DNA from: Candidatus Bathyarchaeota archaeon
Lineage (GTDB): Archaea; Thermoproteota; Bathyarchaeia; Bathyarchaeales; Bathyarchaeaceae
Assembly (NCBI GenBank): GCA_029881555.1
Contig: JAOUMI010000015.1
Coordinates: 1 to 11,479 of the forward strand
Length of the DNA stretch: 11,479 nt
Reading direction: 5' to 3'
Shown: one piece after another, positions 1 through 5,000 of the stretch
Numbering within the stretch: the first letter of the stretch is position 1
Layout: every line of letters starts with the position of its first letter
Made by a program: the position numbers and the translations under genes
The notes under the pieces: generated by a model
The model's input: the letters and a program-made list of their open reading frames with translations, nothing else
The model's database searches: none
Told to the model about the DNA's origin: nothing

Positions 1-477
1 CACGGAACTTTCTGGATAATCGTATTTAGCTTGTATGAATTTAGAATATGAATCAGAACTTCAACAACACTCAGGAGACTTTGGAATAAACTTCGAAAAC
101 AATTTTCACTAAAATATTAGGAGCGTACATATCGAACTTTACTACAATAGAATGATTTTAGTCCTGCATGGGCGAACCAACTTTTGCTGGCCTTGACAGC
201 TACAGTCATTTCCGTGAGTCTCTCGTTCCCCGGCAGAATTATGTTTCTACCAGAGTGAAAATTCTGTCAGTCAGATATGGTTTAACCATCTTAATGTCTT
301 ATAGACAGATTGATCAAGCGGGTATAGTTCTTCTCTAAAGGAGAACTGGATCTAAACGAGTGAACGTGGACGCCGGAGTACAACGGAACTTGTAGTTAGG
401 AACTACATCTCTGCTAGAGCTTATGCTTTCTGGTGCTAATCGTAGTTCTATGGAAAACGAAGGACATGAATGATTGG
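1..477. other. Intergenic stretch without a recognisable gene
   Basis: I find no convincing coding frame here on either strand. The longest plus-strand run from an ATG (168-338, 56 codons) has no ribosome binding site and no family resemblance. Two perfect or near-perfect hairpins can be drawn: 326-333 with 340-347 (8 pairs including one G-U, 6-base loop), and 391-397 with 401-407 (7 pairs, 3-base loop). They may belong to a small RNA or to the 3' region of the minus-strand gene that ends at 478, but nothing identifies a known RNA family. Confidence 0.5.
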
Positions 478-891
478 CTAACTGATATACGCCAAAGGCT
501 GAGGTCTTTGTAACGTTTCTGATGTTTTACGTTTGGATCCAGAGCCCCAAGTTAGGAACCAGTTGTTTGAATTATTAGGTGATGCTTTAAGCATCGCGAT
601 CTCTTTGTATCCCGCCTCTTTGGCGTGAGTATGTTGACCCAATAAGTCTTGTAAGAGCTGTTCACTCCAATTGCACAAGATGGATGCTTCTCGGTCTTTT
701 TCATCCCTGACCAAAAGGCGGAGGAAGTAGTCTCCCACCTGAATCTCTTTGACTGGGCAGGAATTGTCAATTTTTTGTATTATCTCAATAGTGTGAACTA
801 GGAAGCAGCCTTCGCCGTCCTTAATGATCAGGTGGAAGCCGTTTCCCACAAAGGTGTTCATGAATTGCTTCATTAGGTCGATTTTGTCCAT
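478..891 (-). CDS. Unrecognised 137-residue cytoplasmic protein
   Basis: I do not recognise this protein. The frame opens with GTG at 900, but I choose the ATG at 891 because the GTG lies inside an AGGTGA ribosome binding site (903 to 898) that is five bases from the ATG. The product is 137 residues, soluble, with no signal peptide or membrane segment. The first 60 residues alternate hydrophobic and charged residues as in a small alpha/beta domain (VGNGFHLIIKDGEGCFLVH, then VGDYFLRLLVRDEKD). The middle is helical (SEQLLQDLLGQHTHAKEAGY). The last 25 residues are polar, basic and probably disordered. The stop is TAG. A TATA-like stretch lies around 925-931 on the minus strand. The gene is divergent from ftsZ with about 160 bases between the starts, so the two may share control. 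No function is proposed. Confidence 0.55.
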   Translation of the reverse strand: MDKIDLMKQFMNTFVGNGFHLIIKDGEGCFLVHTIEIIQKIDNSCPVKEIQVGDYFLRLLVRDEKDREASILCNWSEQLLQDLLGQHTHAKEAGYKEIAMLKASPNNSNNWFLTWGSGSKRKTSETLQRPQPLAYIS

Positions 892-982
892 AAGGGTCAC
901 CTGAAAAGGTTTAGTGTATCTTATGATTTAAGGAATGTTTCTGAAGATGGAGTATATCGGAAATGGTAATATCATATCGTAA

Positions 983-1007
983 GTCGTACGACGTAATATT
1001 TATATGC
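983..1007 (+). promoter_or_regulatory. ftsZ promoter with palindromic operator candidate
   Basis: The TATA box TTTATATGC is at 999-1007, which places transcription start near 1028-1030 and leaves a leader of about 23 bases. Immediately upstream, 983-992 is the perfect 10-base palindrome GTCGTACGAC. It extends to 980-995 (TAAGTCGT / ACGACGTA) with one mismatched pair. Its position against the BRE/TATA region suits a repressor or activator site for ftsZ, and possibly for the divergent gene. TATA placement is a motif match; the operator is inference. Confidence 0.6.
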
Positions 1008-1052
1008 TTGTCTGTCATATAAGATACTTAGTTAATAGAGAGGGAAATTACC

Positions 1053-2162
1053 TTGAGAATGTCGCTTGCAAAGTTGGATCAACCAGAAATCGCAAAGATG
1101 GAAAAAGATCTGGAAAGAAAAGTGAGTGCAGTTGAAGACGAGGAAAGAATCGACCAATTTGCCAAGTTTGCGAAGCCTAGAATCATGGCAGTGGGCATCG
1201 GCGGAGCTGGCTGCAACATCATATCATGGGTGAAGGAGAAGGGCGTAACTGGCGGCAGACTCGTCTCCGTGAATACAGATGCGAACCATCTCAAAATCAG
1301 CGATGCTAACAGAAAGATCCTGATAGGAGACAAATTATGCAAGGGACTCGGATGCGGAGGCTACCCGGAACTAGGAGAAAAAGCGATGCGTGAAAACTTA
1401 AGCGAAGTCATCGATGAAGTCTACGGAGCAAACATTCTGTTTCTACTGGCTGGTTTGGGTGGAGGCACCGGAACCGGCGGCGTCCAAGCCTTGTCAGAAG
1501 AGTTGCGCAAACGATATGCTACAGATGAGACTCCGCATTTGATTGTAGGCGTGGTTACCCTCCCCTTCGAGATCGAAACGGCGAGAATGCAGGTAGCGAA
1601 GAAGGGGATACAACGGCTCAAAGCAGCATGTGACACTGTCGTTGTAATCGACAACAATAGACTCGTTAAACTCGCTGGAAACCTACCCTTCAGGGAGGCT
1701 TTGGGTGTAGCCAACACAACTATCGGAAGATTCGTCAAAGGTGTGACTGAAACCATCACTACCGCGAGTCTAATCAACCTAGACTACGCTGACTTAAGGG
1801 CGATCATGGTAGGTAGCGGGCTTGCCTCGATAGGAGTTGGTGACGGACGAGGGGAAGACAGAGTGGAGCAAGCTGTTGAAAAAGCTCTGAACGGGCGTCT
1901 GCTTGACGTTGAAGACGTAACAAAAGCTCGTGGGCTACTGATACACGTGTCTGGCGGAGAGGACATGACCCTTGAACAAGTCCATCACGCAGGAGAGCTG
2001 GTCAAACGGTCTATCCCACCTAAGGCAAAAGTGATTTGGGGAGCGAGAGTGAGCAGTGCACTACAAGGGAAAGCTAATGTCATGGTAGTGCTAACCGGCG
2101 TGGAAAGCGCGTTCCTCCGAAAGCACGAAAGACGAATAGGCCGTTTCAAAATGCCGTGGTAA
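1053..2162 (+). CDS. ftsZ: Cell division GTPase FtsZ
   Basis: This is the tubulin-superfamily GTPase that polymerises into the division ring. All nucleotide and catalytic signatures are present: T1 loop GIGGAGCN (residues 48-55), VNTDA (73-77), the tubulin signature GLGGGTGTGG (134-143), and the T7 synergy loop NLDYADLR (242-249) with both aspartates needed for hydrolysis across the filament interface. This makes it a true FtsZ rather than a CetZ or an inactive relative. There is a charged, probably helical N-terminal extension of about 42 residues and a short basic tail ending GRFKMPW, which may hold the site for a membrane tether such as SepF; no tether gene is visible. Length (369) is typical of archaeal FtsZ. 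The start is TTG at 1053, with AGAGAGGG about nine bases upstream; ATG at 1059 is the alternative. It has its own promoter and converges on the regulator at 2313. Confidence 0.96.
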   Translation: MRMSLAKLDQPEIAKMEKDLERKVSAVEDEERIDQFAKFAKPRIMAVGIGGAGCNIISWVKEKGVTGGRLVSVNTDANHLKISDANRKILIGDKLCKGLGCGGYPELGEKAMRENLSEVIDEVYGANILFLLAGLGGGTGTGGVQALSEELRKRYATDETPHLIVGVVTLPFEIETARMQVAKKGIQRLKAACDTVVVIDNNRLVKLAGNLPFREALGVANTTIGRFVKGVTETITTASLINLDYADLRAIMVGSGLASIGVGDGRGEDRVEQAVEKALNGRLLDVEDVTKARGLLIHVSGGEDMTLEQVHHAGELVKRSIPPKAKVIWGARVSSALQGKANVMVVLTGVESAFLRKHERRIGRFKMPW

Positions 2163-2216
2163 AAATCACCATCCCTTGAGTCAAAAAGGTTTCATAACCG
2201 CCGCGAAGGTCTAGAG

Positions 2217-2236
2217 TGTACTCAGCTGTACTCAGA
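2217..2236. repeat. Tandem 10-base repeat between convergent genes
   Basis: TGTACTCAGC is followed directly by TGTACTCAGA, so nine of ten bases repeat in tandem. The pair lies in the 150-base gap between the ends of ftsZ and the ribbon-helix-helix gene. No strong terminator hairpin or long T run is visible in this gap. The repeat may be a binding site or simple slippage. Confidence 0.5.
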
Positions 2237-2312
2237 ACCTGAATTTGAACTGACCAGCTTCAATTGATGTACTGCACATGCGCTTCAACTAAGAGTCGAT
2301 TTAACCCAAAGC

Positions 2313-2843
2313 TTACCCAACGATCTCGAAAACCAGCGGCGGAGTCAACGTTTTAGCCTCTAACCGAACAGCAAGCAAACCCTCTAAGAAGCCACATAAC
2401 ACCTCAGGATTAGCGATGAACGGCGTCCTGATTATAAAGTATTTATCCCGCAGATAAAAGTCGCCGAAACCCTGAACACGCAGTCGCTTGAATACGTCCG
2501 GCCGCTTCTCTTGATCAGTGGTGTTGAGATTTAACGTTGCCTCCATGGAAATCTTGGCGGCTCCCCCAGCCTTCCGACCGACCTCTCGCCATTCCTCCTT
2601 AGGGATAGATTGAAGCAGTATGTTAATGAATTCTACGTTGATGAAAGCGACGCGGCTGATACCGCAGTAATACTCTCCTGGGTATTTCCAATCGTAGATC
2701 ATCATGCTGCGGTAGATGTCCAGCATCTTGGATATGAGCGGTTTGATGCCGGGTTCCCTTCCCTCCCGAATGAGTGAGTCAATGTACTTTCGTTCTTCAT
2801 CTTCCAAAATGACGGTTGTTCTTTTAACTGGTTGTTTGGACAT
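2313..2843 (-). CDS. Ribbon-helix-helix DNA-binding regulator with unknown C-terminal domain
   Basis: Probable transcription regulator of 176 residues. Residues 7-47 fit a ribbon-helix-helix domain: a short strand (KRTTVILEDEE) followed by two helices (RKYIDSLIREG and PLISKMLDIYRSMM). The remaining 125 or so residues form a globular domain I do not recognise. It ends with a GFGDFYL strand pair, then a helix rich in glycine and leucine (LCGFLEGLLAVRLEA), a pattern loosely like V4R-type ligand-binding domains. I chose ATG at 2843 because AGAGGG lies six bases upstream; the longer frame from ATG 2882 would start inside the likely TATA box. Inverted repeats cover the promoter and the start region, as expected for an autoregulated small repressor. 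The stop is TAA. The DNA-binding role is inference from the N-terminal pattern; the ligand and targets are unknown. Confidence 0.65.
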   Translation of the reverse strand: MSKQPVKRTTVILEDEERKYIDSLIREGREPGIKPLISKMLDIYRSMMIYDWKYPGEYYCGISRVAFINVEFINILLQSIPKEEWREVGRKAGGAAKISMEATLNLNTTDQEKRPDVFKRLRVQGFGDFYLRDKYFIIRTPFIANPEVLCGFLEGLLAVRLEAKTLTPPLVFEIVG

Positions 2844-2892
2844 ATGCAGCCCTCTTTGCATACTAATTATATCTATTGGCATATGTTATATG
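2843..2892 (-). promoter_or_regulatory. Promoter and nested inverted repeats of the regulator gene
   Basis: On the minus strand, CATATAACA (2892 to 2884) looks like the TATA box, giving a start of transcription near 2862. It lies inside a perfect inverted repeat, CATAT-GTT-ATATG (2880-2892). A second perfect repeat, TATGCA (2843-2848) and TGCATA (2857-2862), runs from the predicted transcript start to the first base of the ATG. In RNA it makes a 6-pair hairpin with the AGAGGG ribosome site in its 8-base loop. Either repeat could be an operator for the gene's own product. Confidence 0.5.
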
Positions 2893-3116
2893 TTTTTCCT
2901 TGTTTCCGATAACGAACATGTAACATCTTCCCTCTGCAGAAATGTTCAAGACAGCGAAAACATCGTAAAGCGGAATATGGGGATTCTCCTATCTGGACTC
3001 AAATAACAGAAAAATGTTGAAAGCAGAATTTTTCGAAAAACGGCGTACCTTGGAATGGGGACAGAAAGCGTCGTCTTAAAAACTTCAACACCACGAAGAG
3101 AGAAAATCCAACAAAA

Positions 3117-3548
3117 CTACTCTCTTCCCTTCATCAAACGCGTAAAAAGGAACAAACCAACTACAAAAGAAGCCAGACCAAAGAAGGCAAGAAAAGGATA
3201 AGGAATAGCCATTTGTTGAAGAGCATACAGCAAGTAGGTGGGACCCCCAAACACAAGAAAAGCAGCGAGAACCATCAACCCCGCTTTAACGCTTTTCTTT
3301 TGCGTCTCCTTCGACGAAAAAAAGAACATCATGACCATCCCTAAAAGCGTCAAACCGACACTGGCCCCAGGAACATATGGACGATCTATGAGCCGCGAGA
3401 TTATCGTTCTCGGAGAGGCGGCGGGGTCTTGCCGCCATAAAACTATTGATGAGATTACTGTGACGCCTATGCCTATTACGATAAGAATTAACGGTAGAAC
3501 ACGACGCCCAAATTCTTTGGAAATCCGCTTTTCTCTTTCTTTTGTCAT
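3117..3548 (-). CDS. Four-helix integral membrane protein of unknown function
   Basis: A 143-residue protein with a basic N-terminus (KEREKRISKEFGRR) and four probable membrane helices at about residues 18-38, 59-78, 87-110 and 115-137. The charged loop between helices 1 and 2 contains DPAASPRTIISRLIDRP, and a basic loop (SSKETQKKS) joins helices 2 and 3. I recognise no family motif. It starts 30 bases after the stop of the PAC2 gene on the same strand, so the two are probably cotranscribed. Its ribosome site is weak (GTGG about 9 bases from the ATG) and lies within one arm of an inverted repeat spanning the junction, which suggests translational coupling. The stop is TAG. About 80 bases downstream, TTTTTCGAAAAA (3029-3040) is a perfect palindrome that might help end transcription. 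Confidence 0.7.
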   Translation of the reverse strand: MTKEREKRISKEFGRRVLPLILIVIGIGVTVISSIVLWRQDPAASPRTIISRLIDRPYVPGASVGLTLLGMVMMFFFSSKETQKKSVKAGLMVLAAFLVFGGPTYLLYALQQMAIPYPFLAFFGLASFVVGLFLFTRLMKGRE

Positions 3549-3550
3549 GT

Positions 3551-3590
3551 AACAACCACGTTTTAGCGAGTGAATAGGTTACTGGTTGTT
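3551..3590 (-). repeat. Inverted repeat across the PAC2/membrane gene junction
   Basis: AACAACCA (3551-3558) and TGGTTGTT (3583-3590) are exact reverse complements with 24 bases between them. In the minus-strand transcript the first arm is the last codons of the PAC2 gene, and the second arm lies directly before the ATG of the membrane protein and covers its weak ribosome site. Confidence 0.55.
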
Positions 3591-4247
3591 CTTAAGTTTT
3601 CCCTTAGAGACCTTTCCCACATCTGTTCCCAGCATCTTCATCAAGAATTTGAACACGGAAAACGCGGCTTCCCTATCGGCTTTGAGGCCTGTTGTCGCGC
3701 TTAGCAGGCATGCGCCCTCCAAACCTCGGCTTTTTGCGAGTCCCAGTAGTAGACCGGTGGCGCCCATTATCTTTCCTTCTCCGTAGATTGCGGCGCCCTT
3801 TTCCATGATTTCTATGGCGCGTTTTGAAGAGGTGGCGGCTACGTAAACCTCTCCTGCTGGATGTGGCATGGGAACTCCACCCATGGTTACAAGGAATTTG
3901 CATCCGTGTTCTTCTACAAAGTCTAAGATTTCGCCGCAGAGTCTGTAGTGTGCTCCTATGTCGTCGATGGAGGGTTGTGCGTCTCCGGTTAGGATGATAA
4001 GGTGGGTTTTGCCCGTAGACGAGGCGTAGAATTCGTAGCGGGGTGCGTGGCAGATTCCGTTTTTGTTTACGATGACGTAGTCTGGGAGTGATGGGGAGTA
4101 GAGTTCGGTGAAGAGTTTGGCTTGTGCGAATTCGATGAGTAGTCGTGCTGCTATTTTTCCCACGTTTCCGAATCCAGGGAGTCCCTCGACGAGTATTGGT
4201 TCTTTTAGTTCTGGGTGGTATAGGTGGCGGAAGTATGTTTTGTGCAT
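3579..4247 (-). CDS. PAC2-family protein (proteasome-assembly-chaperone-like)
   Basis: A 222-residue cytoplasmic protein of the archaeal PAC2 family (COG2047-type). Members resemble eukaryotic proteasome assembly chaperone 2, and older annotation places them near the ATP-grasp enzymes; their exact role in archaea is not established. The family pattern is clear: LVEGLPGFGNVGKIAARLLI (19-38), LTGDAQPS (86-93), LVTMGGVP (119-126), GATGLLLGLAKSRG (162-175), and a final helical region containing the DREAA motif (191-195). Length is that of the short single-domain form. The ATG at 4247 has AGAGGA about six bases upstream. It is first in an operon with the membrane protein at 3548. A weak TATA-like CTATAG lies near 4283 on the minus strand. 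The stop is TAA. Family assignment is secure; function is not. Confidence 0.85.
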   Translation of the reverse strand: MHKTYFRHLYHPELKEPILVEGLPGFGNVGKIAARLLIEFAQAKLFTELYSPSLPDYVIVNKNGICHAPRYEFYASSTGKTHLIILTGDAQPSIDDIGAHYRLCGEILDFVEEHGCKFLVTMGGVPMPHPAGEVYVAATSSKRAIEIMEKGAAIYGEGKIMGATGLLLGLAKSRGLEGACLLSATTGLKADREAAFSVFKFLMKMLGTDVGKVSKGKLKNNQ

Positions 4248-4640
4248 TTGGTGTCCTCTGTCATAGACTGGGCGTGATTTGACTATAGGCTTTTCGCATA
4301 ATCTAGGTGGAGGTAGGTTTTATTCTCTCTGTATCCAGACTCCCCCTATTTTTCTTTGTTATATTCGTAACATTCTTCGGCGCGTTTGCAGTACATGTGG
4401 TCTCTGGAAGATAGTAGTCTTTTGGGTGCCATATAGAAAAATTGTTTGGGACCCAAAAGAGAGAAGGCTTTCTTCTGGTTCTCTAGGGTAGGGGGAGGAG
4501 GCTATATGTAGTCTCGACATTATTCGTGACACAAAACTGAGAATCTCCGTCGTTGAGATTGTTTAACGTGGTTTTTGACGTTCCCAAGCATTTGTGGTCA
4601 TTGTCCACTTTTCAGTGGATCCGTATTAGCTATCATTCAT
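4248..4640. other. Non-coding gap with several perfect hairpins
   Basis: No gene is supported here; a 70-codon open frame at 4279-4491 lacks a ribosome site and any family resemblance. The stretch can fold into a 10-pair stem, 4418-4427 with 4451-4460 (23-base loop), competing with a 6-pair palindrome TTTGGG-A-CCCAAA at 4445-4457. Two more hairpins follow: 4542-4547 with 4555-4560 (6 pairs, 7-base loop), and 4604-4609 with 4614-4619 (6 pairs, TTTC loop). It lies between the PAC2 start and the tRNA promoter, so it could hold an unannotated small RNA, but no promoter or known RNA signature confirms that. Confidence 0.4.
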
Positions 4641-4648
4641 ATGAAAAG

Positions 4649-4655
4649 ATTTAAG
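4649..4655 (+). promoter_or_regulatory. TATA box of the initiator tRNA gene
   Basis: ATTTAAG preceded by the purine-rich GAAAAG (4643-4648, BRE-like) predicts transcription start near 4675-4678. That gives the tRNA precursor a 5' leader of about 20 bases, which includes the bases needed for the intron 1 splicing fold and for the alternative pairing with the 3' end. Confidence 0.6.
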
Positions 4656-4677
4656 AAACCGTTGCTTCAGAATTGGG

Positions 4678-4687
4678 GGTGGCGGGG
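4678..4687 (+). other. Leader segment complementary to the tRNA 3' acceptor strand
   Basis: GGTGGCGGGG can pair with CCCCGCTACC (4832-4841) over ten positions, nine Watson-Crick and one G-U. It contains GGCGGGG, nearly the mature 5' acceptor strand AGCGGGG. It could be read as an alternative first exon, but no BHB fold supports splicing from 4687, so I treat it as leader able to hold the 3' end of the unspliced precursor. Confidence 0.55.
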
Positions 4688-4700
4688 ATAGACCGTAGCG

Positions 4701-4724
4701 AGAGAGACGCGAACTCTCCTAGAA
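4701..4724 (+). other. tRNA intron 1 (24 bases, acceptor stem, after nucleotide 4)
   Basis: The BHB fold is: outer helix ACC (4692-4694) with GGT (4726-4728); central helix GTAG (4695-4698) with CTAG (4719-4722), three of four pairs plus one G-G mismatch; three-base bulges CGA (4699-4701) and AAG (4723-4725); inner helix GAGAG (4702-4706) with CTCTC (4714-4718) and a 7-base loop. Cutting after the second base of each bulge joins AGCG to GGGTG. The 5' half of the outer helix and part of the central helix are leader, not tRNA. Confidence 0.85.
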
Positions 4725-4759
4725 GGGTGGGGTAGCCAGGTGAACCCGCTGGGCTCATA

Positions 4760-4776
4760 AGCATGAGCGCTGAGAG
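4760..4776 (+). other. tRNA intron 2 (17 bases, canonical 37/38 site)
   Basis: This is a perfect BHB. The outer helix is the anticodon stem CTGGG (4749-4753) with CCCAG (4778-4782). The central helix is CTCA (4754-4757) with TGAG (4771-4774). The bulges are TAA (4758-4760) and AGA (4775-4777). A two-pair inner helix GC/GC (4761-4762 with 4769-4770) closes a six-base loop. The site is the usual one for archaeal tRNA introns; 17 bases is short for the class. Confidence 0.92.
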
Positions 4777-4786
4777 ACCCAGAGAT

Positions 4787-4813
4787 AGCAGCTTGTGCTG
4801 AGGCTGCCTCTAA
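4787..4813 (+). other. tRNA intron 3 (27 bases, variable loop)
   Basis: Central helix AGAG (4781-4784) with CTCT (4808-4811), four perfect pairs; bulges ATA (4785-4787) and AAC (4812-4814); inner helix GCAGC (4788-4792) with GCTGC (4803-4807) around a 10-base loop. The outer helix is short, C4779-C4780 with G4815-G4816. Excision leaves the variable loop AGATC that is usual for archaeal initiator tRNA. The central helix borrows two bases of the anticodon stem. Confidence 0.88.
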
Positions 4814-4847
4814 CGGTTGTTCAAATCAACCCCCCGCTACCACAATG

Positions 4848-4851
4848 TTTT
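4848..4851 (+). terminator. Short T run after the tRNA
   Basis: TTTT begins five bases after the encoded CCA and is followed by AT-rich sequence, which would fit T-tract termination of a short archaeal transcript. It is brief, so support is modest. Confidence 0.35.
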
Positions 4852-4947
4852 AATTAAAGAACTTTGAGCGCGATTGGAGATTTTGTGGTGGAGCTTGTGA
4901 CGTTATTGCATTTTTCTTGGCAAAAATCTTTAAGTTGGATTAGAGAA

Positions 4948-4984
4948 ATTTATAATATTGTTTAAAAGAGTTTCAATTTCGAAA
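4948..4984 (+). promoter_or_regulatory. glnA promoter
   Basis: ATTTATAAT at 4948-4956 is a good TATA box; TTTAAAAG at 4961-4968 is a second choice. The first predicts a start near 4977-4980, where TTTCGAAA (4977-4984) is an 8-base palindrome that could be a regulatory site. I see no GGAA-N6-TTCC element of the NrpR type used by some methanogens. The ribosome site is weak (AAGGGATG, about ten bases from the ATG). Confidence 0.6.
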
Positions 4985-5000
4985 GGGATGTTGTGGCGTT

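Larger units (their letters stand above)
4697..4842 (+). tRNA. Initiator tRNA-Met (CAU) with three introns
   Basis: The exons are 4697-4700, 4725-4759, 4777-4786 and 4814-4842 with CCA encoded. Joined, they give a 75-base tRNA plus CCA. The acceptor stem is AGCGGGG / CCCCGCT with A73. U8 and G9 precede the D stem GGGT / ACCC, whose loop AGCCAGGTGA has G18-G19. The anticodon stem is CTGGG / CCCAG with loop CTCATAA, the variable loop is AGATC, and the T arm is GGTTG-TTCAAAT-CAACC. The A1-U72 pair and three consecutive G-C pairs at the base of the anticodon stem mark it as initiator rather than elongator. The anticodon CAT is at 4756-4758. The three insertions (68 bases in total) each fit an archaeal BHB splice motif and restore a perfect cloverleaf when removed. 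Without intron 1 removed, the adjacent bases AGAAGGG (4721-4727) would leave two mismatches in the acceptor stem. Transcription is from the TATA box at 4649. Confidence 0.93.

Noticed and set aside
168..479. Plus-strand frame whose tail contains NVDAGVQRNL, faintly like the end of a TnpB transposase
   Set aside because: The frame meets stops at the rate expected by chance, there is no ribosome site, the expected zinc-finger cysteines are absent and the order of residues differs from the TnpB RDVNA motif.
1053..2162. FtsZ-like gene as a CetZ or tubulin-type paralogue
   Set aside because: The T7 loop NLDYADLR and the GGGTGTGG loop match true FtsZ, and the length is right for archaeal FtsZ.
2844..2882. 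Longer start (ATG 2882) for the ribbon-helix-helix gene
   Set aside because: It would begin inside the likely TATA box with no ribosome site; ATG 2843 has AGAGGG at good spacing.
2716..3006. 96-codon plus-strand frame over the start of the regulator gene
   Set aside because: It is antisense to the ribbon-helix-helix gene, which has a proper start, ribosome site and promoter.
4279..4491. Open frame of 70 codons on the plus strand
   Set aside because: No ribosome site, odd composition rich in Trp and Cys, no family resemblance, and it overlaps the hairpin region.
4681..4727. Alternative tRNA model starting at 4681 (GGCGGGG) with a 40-base intron before U8
   Set aside because: It pairs well with the 3' acceptor strand, but no bulge-helix-bulge motif forms at any of the possible junctions and it would have G1-U72 instead of the initiator A1-U72. 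The 4697 start with a 24-base intron satisfies both.
4721..4842. Alternative tRNA model without intron 1, starting AGAAGGG at 4721
   Set aside because: It leaves two mismatches in the middle of the acceptor stem, while removing 4701-4724 gives seven perfect pairs and the usual initiator 5' sequence.
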